From: Plumapathes pennacea | Lineage: Eukaryota > Cnidaria > Anthozoa > Antipatharia > Myriopathidae | NCBI GenBank assembly: GCA_964036295.1 | Contig: OZ038471.1 | Location: 5,020,001-5,084,000 of the forward strand | Direction of reading: 5' to 3' | Length of the DNA: 64,000 nucleotides | Shown here: one piece after another, positions 1 through 11,252 of the stretch | Layout of the letters: every line of letters starts with the position of its first letter | Position numbering within the stretch: position 1 is the first letter of the stretch | Made by a program: the position numbers and the translations under genes | The notes under the pieces: generated by a model | What the model was told of the DNA's origin: nothing | Databases searched by the model: none | The model's input: only the letters and a program-made list of their open reading frames with translations

Positions 1-192
1 AGATTCATATCATTTCGTCTATTTCACAGAATCCCTTTCGGTCGTGGTATTTGCCTATTTCGCTATTTTTTAAGGGTCAACCTTTTTTTGAAACTAAAGA
101 AGATAATTGAAGTTGATCACCCTTGGAAGTGAAAAGAAAGACAAAGATGGCTCTGTAAAATGAAAACCTACTGAGTGATCTTGATGTTGCAG
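1..192 (+). other. Intron of gene A, left edge
   Basis: Intron sequence ending in the acceptor AG at 191-192. Positions of about 90-135 resemble the 3' part of the dispersed CACTCCCAAG-type element (gaagttgatcacccttgg). No coding signal. Confidence 0.7.
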
Positions 193-3100
193 TGGCTGCG
201 CTTTTACAACAGGACGTAGTAGCGCTTATTGATGGGCACCACTCTTCTGATTCCGCATGCGTGCTCAGCATGTTCACGGAGATACCGCTGATTCGTCTCC
301 ATGGAAACCGTGACCACTGGAGCCAGTGTGAGCACGTGGGCGTGACACTGTCTGCAAATTATGAAAGTTACGCTCGGGCCACGGTGCAGCTTTTGAAGAC
401 TTTTCATTGGTCTAAAGTTGTGATTCTGTATGAAGGTAAAATAATAGATAATCACAGTTGTATAAGAGAGGTTCATAAATACAAAGCCAATTTAATTATA
501 GCACAAATCACACAAGAGGTAAGAAACACTTCGAAGTAACCACAATCCTGGCCAAAATGCGTGGGACACTTAGCCTTATTATGACACTTTCCCTCTTCCC
601 GCCCCCCTCCCACCTTACATGTTGAATGAATGTGCTCAAAGTGCACTCCCTTTAAGCAAAATTGTATGGGGGTGGGGGGGGGGGGGGGGGGAGGACTAAG
701 TTTCGGAAAAGGAGCCGCTTCCGTTGTTCAACAAGGAGTGGTGGTGAAAACATGGCATTCTTTCAGAGTGTCCCACATACTTTCGGCCAGGATTGCAGAA
801 GCCAAAGTAATTTTCGATTGGTCTTACTTTGAAGAGACCAAGAGAATGAATGTACGTGAAATGGGGAAACATTTCGAACATAAGAAAAAGTAGTGAACTG
901 ATATTCTTGTTCATCTAAGGTTTAGCTGATGAAACATTTTTGTTTTTAGAGAGCTTTACCCAAGAGGCGCACTATTATGATACTATCATCGACAGAGAGA
1001 AAACCAAAGTTCATCACCTGAAGCTGTACAAACAACGAAATGAGGCCGCGAACGCCGCAGTGACAAGAACAGTAAAGAGGTTGAATACCTTAAACGCCAG
1101 AGTTGTTCTTCTGTTCGCGGGAGAGCTGTATCAACGGAAGCTGCTATCGGAGGTAGGAGCTAAATGATGTGAAGAAGATTAAAATATGTAATTATTTACT
1201 CAATATTTAAATACCATATCTGAACAAAAACGTAGAAAACGAAAACGAAAAAAGGAAGGAAAGGGAGGGGAGGGAAGAGAGTGGGATATCGTTGACTACA
1301 GAGTGTAGGGTTTGATAACTGCATTCAAAAATGTATAGCACAAAAATAGAAACAGGAAAAGAAGAAACTAAAACAATCAATAAAGAAATAAGAGACTATA
1401 AAACACAACTTTCTTTACAACCTATTTCCAGGAAAACAACACTGTGCATGGAGAGACGAGAGAATTTATCATTACCAGAAAGATGTATCAGTTTAGCTGA
1501 GTTATAAAAGCTACGGATCGACACTATTTCGTTTTTCTCTAACGATACTTTGTAAATCGGTTGCCTAGGAACACTGTAATCCTGCTCAGTATCACGTTTG
1601 GATATTTCAAGGCGAGGTAAGAGCACTTTAGATTGGCGAGTGCCGTACTACGGTTTAAACTGCTCACTTATCTCTAATGTTTACGCAAAAATTTTACCTC
1701 ACTATAAAAGTTTTTGGCCAAATTACACTTTATAGTGCAAGTAATTTAGAAAAAGATTAACCTAAACTTGTTTTGAACACGCCCAGTTGTTCAAAGCCCG
1801 ATTAAGCTAATCCATAATTAACCAATTTATTTTCCTTCGTCCTTTTGGCCAACAGACTGCAAGATTTTGTTCAGAGTCTAAATAAAACGCTTCTTTTAGC
1901 TTAAAACCTATCAAGAACGTCCTTTGAACAACCGAACCAAGTGTAACATATCTATGTTGTTTCTCCATGATCTTTCTCAAGATTCCCTTCAACCTCACAG
2001 CACATCCAAATGACATGATTGTTGGCTTTCGGCTGCCTCGAGAGAAAACCCAGACATCAGCAGACTATGAAGCTAGTCTGCAATCAAGTGCAAGCGGTGG
2101 AAAGACTGACCTACTGTCATTAAAGGTATAGCCGAACAAATATGCAGTACCTAAAGAGACCACGAGAATCTTGCCAATATAGCGATGAGCTGGTAGTTCA
2201 TATATAAATATGTATGAAGAGTATGTCGGGTAGGGACTATATAAAAGTGCGAACTGTGCACTTTGACCTTTACTTTCGACTTTTGCAGGACAGAGTTGTG
2301 CTGGGGAACGAAGCTGGCCAAGTACTTGCACAGGCTCTCACCGATATGTCAAACGAAAAAGGCTGGGTACAAATGATTAACGGCACGCCGCAGTATGCTC
2401 CCATTTCTAACAGAATATCACTTTTGAAACATTTAAAGAAGGTATGCATGTGTTCTTGGGAGTGAAAGGCTTAAAACAGTAAAGATGGTATAAGCTGATG
2501 TTTCGAGTGTATGTGACGTACACAGTTGCTTTACATAACACTAAATTTGACCAAATGTGATGAAACAGCAGCTTCCAATGAAAGCCTTCAAAGTGTGCAC
2601 TTATAGCCCATAGCACTATAATTCCAAGAAATCCGTGAAAACTAAGCGAGATAACAAAACAAGGAAAAATTACTCTGCTCTTAGGTTCGTCTCCATGGAA
2701 TAACTGGAAGTATTCAGTTTGATGAAAACGGTTTGCGACCTTCCACCCAGCTTGATGTGATAAATTTACAAAATTATTCCCTTGCTGAGGTTAGTAGTTT
2801 CCGTTTCCTTCAAGTACGTACAACAACGCTAGAGAGACGTGTAAGGCACACGAAGAATAGTGACGTTATAATTACTTGTGATCAAGTCGATCGGTTTGGA
2901 CGCGCTTAATTTCAAGTCTTAATCACGTTCCGTAAAATTCAATTAACAGGTTGGATCATGGATCTCAGGGAAACTGACTCTCACACAAGATTTGTTAAAT
3001 GATCAAGTAAACGATAGAGGGGCTCAAACGTTGGAAGGAAAGCGACTCAGGATAGTTACAGTGGAGGTGAGCGATGGCCTGAGTTATTTCAACCAAGTGT

Positions 3101-6100
3101 CTCTCCTTTTAATGCATAGTCAGCTGTATGTAAAAAATAGCCAGCTACATCTTATTTGTGAATTCATCTGTCGCGTAGTTTTGGATGGGTTAAGTACAGT
3201 TAGGACCTTAGGTACAGGCGTTGAAATTACGAAGGAGCTCTCTCAGCCAAGTCAATGTTTTTATCTAGATCTACATTTGCAAAAGTGATCAACACCAGAA
3301 TGGTCATATCGCAGGCGCTCATTTCTCGCCCTTTCTCATTTAGACGTCCCCACCCCTTCCCCCTCCTCCGCAGAAAGAGAGAACAAGGTTTTATCTTGCC
3401 CAGAGTTGCTTCAGCCAAGTGTCTCTCCTTTTAATGCATAGTCAGCTGTATGTATAGCCGGTTATACCTTGTTTGTGAATTCAAGCTGCATGGTCAGACT
3501 GTACAATTTTCCTAGCATGCATTTGTCGCGTTTTTATCTACAACTGTGTAAAAATACCAAGGCTGAATTTGGTTCTAAACACCAGAAATCGTAATAGATC
3601 GATGCGAAACAAATTGGTAAGTAGCACGTTTAGGCCAAAAGAGACTAATCTTTTAGTCAAACGAGTCGGATGGAAAATGGTTGCTAATTAATCCTGCTTT
3701 GAACAACTTCAAAAGAGATTGAAATACGATGGATTCTCCTACTCCACTGTATTCTTGTCTACTATATGTGATATTCATTCCAATCCTGACTTTTTTAACA
3801 TTTGCAACACCAACACCAATTTAACTTTTGCAACATCAACACCAGAATGGTCATACCGCAGGTACTCACTTTTCAATCTCACTCATCATTACGCCCCCCT
3901 CCCCTGGAACAAGGTTTTATCTGGTCGACTTTTCTCGATTAATTTTCATTTCTAACAAGCCATTCTTGCTGTTTTTCTTTTCCATCATTACTCAACCAAG
4001 GCTGCTCCTTTTGTGACCAAGACAGCTAGTGCTGGAACGAACGGCACTAAATACGAAGGTTACTGCATCGAAATTCTCGACAGACTTGCATCGGAACTGA
4101 AGTTCACCTACGAGATTAGGACGTCTAGGGATGGGGCTTACGGCGCCAAAGTCAACGGCGTGTGGAACGGCATGATCGGGGAACTTATCCGCGATGTATG
4201 GCCTCATTCTGCTTTAGTTTGATCTACCTTTAGTTACGTTCATTTTCGTCTTGGAATAGATAACTTAATCAGTGAATCTAGGCCGTGTAGTTGCGGGATT
4301 CTTGACCAAGACTTAGCCAAGAAACTCAAAACTTAAATTCGTTACTAAAGTATAAATTAGTTCAATAACATAAGTGGCGCAAAAAATGAAAAAAAAAAAA
4401 CCAGTCTTGCACACGAGGTGAAGGTAATGACGATGACGATGGCCGCTGACCAACGGAACTGTTTCCGCGGGTGCTTTTTTTTTTTTTTTTTTTTTTCAGA
4501 AAACAGATATGGCCGTTGCAGCACTGACTGTTACAAATGAAAGAGAGGAAGATGTGGATTTCGTTGCGGCTTACATGTACACAACAACAGATATGATCTT
4601 GAAGAAAAACTTTGTGCAAGAGACAGATTTCTTGCAGTTCATGATGCCCTTCCAAATTGATGTCTGGATCATGGTCTTGGTTTCCCTGATGGTCTTGACC
4701 TTAAGCATTTTCACGTTGAATTACTGCAGTCCTTATGGATATAAAAATGAAGACGGCAAAGGAACGTCGCCAGAGTTTAACCTGTTCAACAGCTTTTGGT
4801 TCGCGTTGGCCTGTATGCTCCAACAAGGAGGCGATAACACTCCAAGATCCGTGTCAGGTATTGAAAATGTACATGAACATTAAAAGCGGTGAACCCAATT
4901 ATTAACCCTTTGAATATACATAAAGAAACTGGTCCGGTTGGCACTGCAAAAATAGACGAGTTTTCGACTTCGTGAAATTCCTCTTTTCCAACTTTTGTAA
5001 AACTTTTTTTTTATGACGATGACTTATTACAACGAAAAAAAGAACTAGTTTTCATAAGAAAGGCTTTTATACAATGGGCCTCTTTTGAAACAGAGGCAAC
5101 AGACATATCGAAAATGGCCTATTTTAAGTGACCAAAGTTTATGAAAGACTTTGACGTACTTTGAAAAGTGTGAGCAAAAAATACGAACAACTGACATCAG
5201 AGCACAGAACATAATTCCTCGCAAACTTAACTCTATCTGTAATCAATCAATTAATTAATTAATTAATCAATTAGCTGATTAGCTCTGTTTGTTTCAGGCC
5301 GCATCTTAACAGGTTGTTTCTGGTTCTGCATTCTGGTTTGGGTTTCCACGTACACCGCGAATCTTGCTGCCTTTTTCACTGTCAAAAACGAGAAACTCCC
5401 GATCAACAACCTGCAAGACGCACTCAAGTCTGACTACGATATTGGAGTATTGGAGTCATCCTCCGACCACAATTATTTCCGTAATAGCAAGTTAGAATTC
5501 TTTCAAAAAGTCTGGAAACACATGGAATCAAAGAACACATACGCCAAAAATTCCGTGGAGGCCTTGGAGAGGGTCCGTAAAAGAAAATACGTCTATTTGT
5601 GTGATCGTCGGTACATAGAGTATATAGCTGGACAAAAGCCTTGTGATCTCACCACACGTAAGTACACCCTCATTTTTGATTCTCGTGTGCCTCATTGCAA
5701 CCATGTTGGTGGTCTTAACTAACTCTTCTACAGCATGCCGTAAGTGTTAACATTGTTCCAGCGCCAATGAATATTGGACATCAAATTGCAATTGTAGCCA
5801 CTAAGTTCTTTGAAATTTAGCCTGAAGGTGTGATGAACTCAAATCGATTAGCCTTCAATGAGTTCCTTCTGACAGCTGTGTTCAGGTTATTGCCTAGTTT
5901 AGGTTAAACTGTTAAAAGGGAAACTAATTTTTCTTCTTTGGGTGTTTTCATTCAAGTTCCAGGTCTGACTAAGGAAGATTCATTGAGCTTTGCTCTCCAG
6001 GCCAATGACCCTCGTGTGAAGGAAATCACACTTGCAATGTTGCGCATGCGTCAAGATGGTTTCTTTGAGTCGTTACATCGGAAATATTGGAAGAATGCAA

Positions 6101-7937
6101 ACAAATGTTCTCAAACAACTGCGATTGGTGAGTTATTACCAAAGACTGGCACATTCTATCCAACATGAGCAAAACATATTGATAAATTGTATGTTTTTTT
6201 CAGGACTATTGCAACTGCTTAAATTGCTTCATAACTGTAAGGGTCGCTTTCACTATCATGCTGATAAATGTGTAATTGACTGGAAAATACGACAATCACT
6301 AAAAATAGACATTGCAGTATAACATACAAAGCATGAAAACTATTACCTGCATCCTGATTGGAAGCTGTTGAAACTGATCACTGACAATCACTGAGCTTAA
6401 ACTTGTGGATGCATAAATTATGAGGGGGACAAAACGTAAACAAAATATTCGTAAATTTATCGTTATTTACATGTGTGTGGTATACTATGGTCGTACTCGT
6501 TATTATCTAATATTGTGTTTACATTTTAGCTCGATATAGTTTGAAATTGGTTTTGGAACCCAAACCAACGCCTGAAACGTTTCTGAAAATATACAGCGTT
6601 TGAATCGACGAGAACATAGAGGTCAGACAAACTTTATAACACAAATATGAATCGCGGGCAATCAAATGGAAATTATCTGTGATGGGGTAATGGGGACAGG
6701 TTTTCTTCATTAGATCATGCCTTTATTTCGCTATCCTCCCAAAATAATGAAGTAGTTCAATTTGTGTGTATGTAAGCAAGCAATCGCAGATCATATCTCT
6801 GACCATCTGGGCAAGAAGATATCTCCAAATATTGTATTGCTAGTCTAAAACTATCCTTACCTTGTTTGTAAAAATCGGATCGAGAAGGTGAGTTGTACCC
6901 AGTGGATATACTCTGACACGTTTGGTCGACTCAAAAGTTTCCTCGATATTCGAACTGTTTCACACGTTTGCTGGTAAAACCCAAGAGTGGCGTAGCCATC
7001 CATGAATGACGCTTGCTTTGGGGTTTCCTTTGGGCTCTCTTGGGTCGGTAGATAAATATACGGCTCTCCCAATAAAGTAGCCATTTCTTTCACGTGCGGC
7101 CGCCATGTTTACAGCCAAGCAACCGCGCAATCTTAGATGATACGCTGCTGTACCGCGAACTGAAGGCTCACGTAAATCGTCACACGGTTCGGTCTGACCA
7201 CACAAGTGATAACGGCGTTTTCTCGCACTGTAAATTAATACTCTTCTCTTCAAAGTAAAACAGTGCAAATTATCGGTTTAGTTTCTGGCTGATCGAATGA
7301 ATTTTCTAACAGATGTGTCACGCCGGCGCGGCAATTTAGTTGAAAAGTCAATGACAACCGCTTCGTAGTTATGCGTTCAATGGTCTTCAATGTTTATATG
7401 CCGACCATGTGCCCCGTTATCAGTCGTTAGATGCTTCCTTAGACTCCTTACCCTCTTCCACTATATTGTACATCCAGGTATCTGTCTTTATTTAAAAAAA
7501 ATAGCAACAGTCCATGAAATGAGACATAAACTAACTGGGTATTTCATTCACAAGATAAACAATTTGTCTCTTGCAGTTTCTGGCAAGCAGCGGATTGGTC
7601 TGACAAGTTTGGCAGGAGTATACATCGTTCTTGCTGTCGGACTGTTCCTGTCCTTCGTTGTGTTGGGAGCAGAAATTATGTTTTTCAACCGGGGAACAGA
7701 AAAGGCCAAGTGAGGAAAATATTAATCACTGTCTCCATAATAAATGCCTTCCATGAAAATCCCACAAAACTTCCTTATAAGGGAAGACAAGCCTTTCCTT
7801 CCTAACTTAGTTTTAGTCTTTTTTTTTTTTTTTTTTTTTTTTTTTGTTCTTCACTTGTAAGGGGGATCTATGGATCTGACCAAGACAACCAGGATGACGA
7901 CAGTCCTTACGATTTACCGGCTGTAATTTCACAGTGA
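193..7937 (+). CDS. iGluR subunit gene A (5' partial)
   Basis: Ionotropic glutamate receptor subunit, a ligand-gated cation channel of the plasma membrane. Exons read from the sequence: 193-435, 950-1152, 1569-1616, 1982-2125, 2289-2441, 2685-2789, 2950-3066, 4001-4195, 4500-4857, 5298-5657, 5957-6127, 7577-7709, 7862-7937. All introns are GT-AG and the frame stays open through every join to TGA 7935-7937. By comparison with gene B, the signal-peptide exon and one further exon lie left of the window. The first seven exons encode the ATD, exon 4001 gives S1 (KYEGYCIE), exon 4500 gives S1-M1-pore ([18 protein letters not shown]), exon 5298 gives M3 and S2 (TYTANLAAF), exon 5957 ends S2, and exon 7577 is M4. 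The last exon is a short acidic tail ([15 protein letters not shown]). The acceptor before 4001 has a weak pyrimidine tract, so that boundary is the least certain. Gene B is its closest paralogue. Subfamily unknown. Confidence 0.9.
7121..7576. other. Highly conserved CpG-rich intron block (gene A copy)
   Basis: Intron segment directly before the M4 exon of gene A. By eye it differs from its partner in gene B (19674-20131) at about 7 of 455 positions, while the following M4 exon differs at about 11 of 133. It contains CpG-rich stretches (cgccggcgcggcaa) unusual in this AT-rich window. Function unknown: regulatory element, internal promoter or gene conversion tract. Confidence 0.6.
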
Positions 7938-8098
7938 ACACACAGTTGACAGCAGCCGGCGGCAAACTAGCTTCAAACTGAAGAACGATATAATGCCCAT
8001 CACAGTGTACTTACATTGACAATGACATAATGCTTATCACGGTGTAGTTACATTGCCAGTGTCAATGCTCTTAACGTGTTAAAGGAATTCCTTATTAA

Positions 8099-8620
8099 AA
8101 GTTCCTATAAGCCTTCAGACGTTACGTTTTTATATGAAAGTAGGAAGTGATCTAAGCAACTTATATTCAAAGAAACTCCGTTCCGAAGCGTTCTTATACT
8201 TTTTTCACGCGGTTGAACTCAGAATTCCGAAATCTTGACCGAGCGACATGGGAGACTGGGTCTGTAACGTCAGAGAAGGCACTGGCATCGCTTTGGCGTC
8301 TCTTTACCTTAGTTGTTTTTTTCCCTTGGTTACGTTTTTCTCGACAACACATCTATGAGCATAATTCTCACCTCGTCAACTGCAAAATCTGTGTGAAAGT
8401 TTTGTTTGGCAAGAAACGAATCCCTCCTCTGACGTCATAGCCCAGGCTCTCGATCGAAAAACTTTGCGCGGTCAGATTCAAAATGGCGGTCAAAATCGCA
8501 TGTTTGCCGGGCGGAAAAATATATAAAAACGCTTCGGAGCGGAGTTTCTTTGGCCATACGTTGTTTAGATTACTTCCTACTTTCATATAAAAACGTAACG
8601 TCTGAAGGCTTATAGGCACT
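8099..8620. mobile_element. piggyBac-like MITE, copy 1
   Basis: 522-bp element flanked by TTAA at 8095-8098 and 8621-8624. Inverted ends of roughly 100 bp: the left begins with cctataagccttcagacg and the right ends with cgtctgaaggcttatagg. The matching place after gene B (near 21090) reads gtttaacaaattacattc without it. A TTAA target duplication is the piggyBac hallmark. No transposase frame, so non-autonomous. Confidence 0.85.
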
Positions 8621-8647
8621 TTAACAAAATATACATTCAAATTCCGG

Positions 8648-8950
8648 TACCTTTCCCGACAGATGGAAAACGGCCAAGACTACAACAGTTCGTAAGGGTA
8701 ATGCCAAGAATGATCCAAATAACTACGGACCAATTTCTGTTCTTCTAATGGTAGCCAAGGTCTTTGAAAAAATAGCTTTTGACCAACTTCGTGCATACTT
8801 GAAAACCAATAATATCCTAACTAAAATCCAATTTGGGCCGGTTTTCGGTCAAAACACTCAATTCTAACAGCTTTGCTATCTGCCACGGAAGCTATACTTC
8901 TTAAAAAGCGTAACTAATATGGTATTCAGTGAACCCTTTTTAATTAGTTT
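8648..8950 (+). pseudogene. LINE reverse-transcriptase remnant
   Basis: Frame starting at 8652 gives a stretch with WKTAK, NDPNNYGPISVL and VAKVFEKIAFDQL, matching the start of the reverse-transcriptase domain of CR1/L2/jockey-type non-LTR retrotransposons (PNNYRPISxLxxxxKxFEKxxxxQL). The frame stops at 8865-8867, and a one-base shift upstream restores the pattern, so it is broken and inactive. Confidence 0.85.
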
Positions 8951-8958
8951 GCTTCATA

Positions 8959-9397
8959 CCCGGGGGGGGGGGGGGGGGGTACTCCCATATATAAGCCATA
9001 TAGGTATGTGCCGCCCCAAACAGTATCGTTTTCAAGCATCTTTAGTCTGAAATAGGGTATCGATTTTGCCTTTTTGGTCTGAAATAGGGTATCGACTTTG
9101 TCTTTTTGGTCTGGGATAGGTATGACTTTAACAGAAATATGTCGCCGCGGACATTGCACGGCAAATGTAAGAAAACACAGCGGAAATCGTTGCAAAAGAA
9201 CAAAAAATCTCTAAACAAAGGTCTGAAATAGGGTATACATTTTGGAGTCCGGTCTGAAATAGGGTAATACATTTTAGGAGTCAGGTCTGAAATAGGGTAT
9301 AGAAAATCAGGTATTTTGGTCTGAAATAGGGTAAGGGTTTTCAGGACCGGGCGGCACACCCCCACCCAAAATTATAATGAGTGCCCCCCCCCCCGGG
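8959..9397. mobile_element. GC-capped element with GGGTAT repeats (hAT-like), copy 1
   Basis: Begins cccggggg...tactcccatata and ends cccccccggg, with repeated units of the type ggtctgaaatagggtat inside. Flanked by cttcata at 8952-8958 and 9398-9404, a 7-8 bp target duplication as in hAT elements. It sits inside the older LINE remnant. Confidence 0.8.
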
Positions 9398-9404
9398 CTT
9401 CATA

Positions 9405-9780
9405 TCTTCACAAAGAAACACATTGCTGAACAATAACACATCGGAATTAAAGTACATCAGCAATGGAGTCCCCAGGGACCTCTGACCATTTTACTAGAGC
9501 AAACATTTCAACAGGGTACAAGCTACGTCGTTCTGATTTAAACGTAAAGATTCCCCAACCTAAAACGGAATTTCTCAAACGCAGTTTATCTTACAGTGGT
9601 GCCACTCTGAAACAGCCTTCCACATGATATTAGATGTTAAATGTAAATTATCTAGTTTTAAGAATCTTTAGTAGATAGTTTCTAACTTGTAACTTGGAAT
9701 AGATTATCCTACGGCTTATTTAAAAACCAACGTAACGTTGAATGTAATTACCGTAATGAAATAAAATTTCTCACTCACTC
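9405..9780 (+). pseudogene. LINE 3' remnant
   Basis: Frame 9514-9609 contains YKLRRSDLNVKIPQPKTEF and a following YSGAT, the usual carboxy end of CR1/L2-type reverse-transcriptase proteins. It ends near 9780 in a tctcactcactcac tail. Same orientation as 8648-8950, so probably the other end of one internally deleted insertion. Confidence 0.8.
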
Positions 9781-11252
9781 ACCCATTCTTCTTTCGTTAT
9801 CTACACCCAGGTATAAAAAAATTACTTATTAGAGTTACGATATATCTCTGGTGAGAAACTGAAGGATAAAACGAAGTTGATCACTCTTGGGAGTGAAGGG
9901 GTTAATGTGGTTTGCGTAAAAAAATATCAAAGACTTCTTAAAGAATAATCATTTTTCTCAATAGCCGCCATTTTGTCAGCCATTTTGTTGGCCATTATGG
10001 AGATAAGATGTTATAATTATCTTCTCACCTGTCAACTCTACGCAGGAGGTCTTATAAAGCAATCAACTTTGAACCTAAATTTTCTACCTCACACGAGGAA
10101 AATGCATTCTTGAATTCAAAGTGGAAATATCGTTAAAGGGAAATTGGCACACGAGTTATCTGAAGCTTTGACTAAGTGACATGGATATGCTTTACTGAAG
10201 GTTTGTGATCTTTCACACAATAACTCATAGCATGCCAATATTAGTTTAACACATCCGTAACTCTCTGAAACGACCAAATCGACTGCAATTTGGCACAACA
10301 AGTGTCGGATAAGTGATGCTGTTGCGAGACGTCAAATTTTGTGCTTTTTAAGTGTAGACGTCTTTAAGTGATATGCCGAAGGAAAGAGCGGTTGTGCGTG
10401 CTTGCCATGCAATATTAATTGCCAACACAAGGATTGAACACATAAAACGTGGAGCCCGTAGAGGAAGAGGGAGGCTAAAAAGCTATTTCGGTTGAAGTTT
10501 GACAAATTATGATTTTTCTTTGCATTATTGTGGTAGTGTCAGTAAAAGCCACTGTTAATCTTTCATAAAGAAAGCAAGCAAAGTTAGCTAGTAGCGGTAT
10601 CACGAGATGAATTACATTAACAGCCTTCAAGTCACCGCTGACAAAGTCCTCGGTGATTCACTGTTTTGTTTATTTTTATCAATTTGCTCTACGAGGTAAA
10701 GTTTATCACAACACACCGAAAAATCGTTCAAGTGCGATAAGTAAAAAAACGGTATCATTTCCAGCTTCACTGAATTAAAAATTCACCTGTTGGAAAATCC
10801 TTTAAATATTTATCATTTTTAGTTCGTTAACTATATACATGTGTCACTAATTAAGCGACAAAATTTCGAGGGTTTGTGCCGTTGTCGTTGTACTCACATT
10901 CACTTACTCATGAACAACAGAGGCAATGCTTTTTTTCTTCAAAAAACTACCGCTTATCACTGAGAACAATTTTCGTACAGAAAAGAAGCCACAAAACCTT
11001 AAAATTATTTCATTATATTTGTTGATAACATAAACATTTTACATGTGACAATGAATTTTCCAGCAGAGTTTGAGTGTTTTTGAACACACTTCGAGGGACC
11101 GTTCACAAGATCACAACAACATTTGAGTTGACATGGTTTCATGACAGGAATCTCCTCACGGTCACCTTATGACCAAAGTAAATGCTAGAACATACTGTAG
11201 CCTAACAAATCAAAATTAACAGAATTCTCCTTTCTTAACGTTTCAGGAGAAA

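Larger units (their letters stand above)
7938..11252. other. Intergenic A-B
   Basis: Holds a TTAA-flanked element (8099-8620), LINE remnants (8648-8950 and 9405-9780) split by a GC-capped element (8959-9397), and a fragment of the CACTCCCAAG-type repeat near 9830-9905. From 9906 to 11252 I see only AT-rich DNA, which should include the gene B promoter. No gene. Confidence 0.7.
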
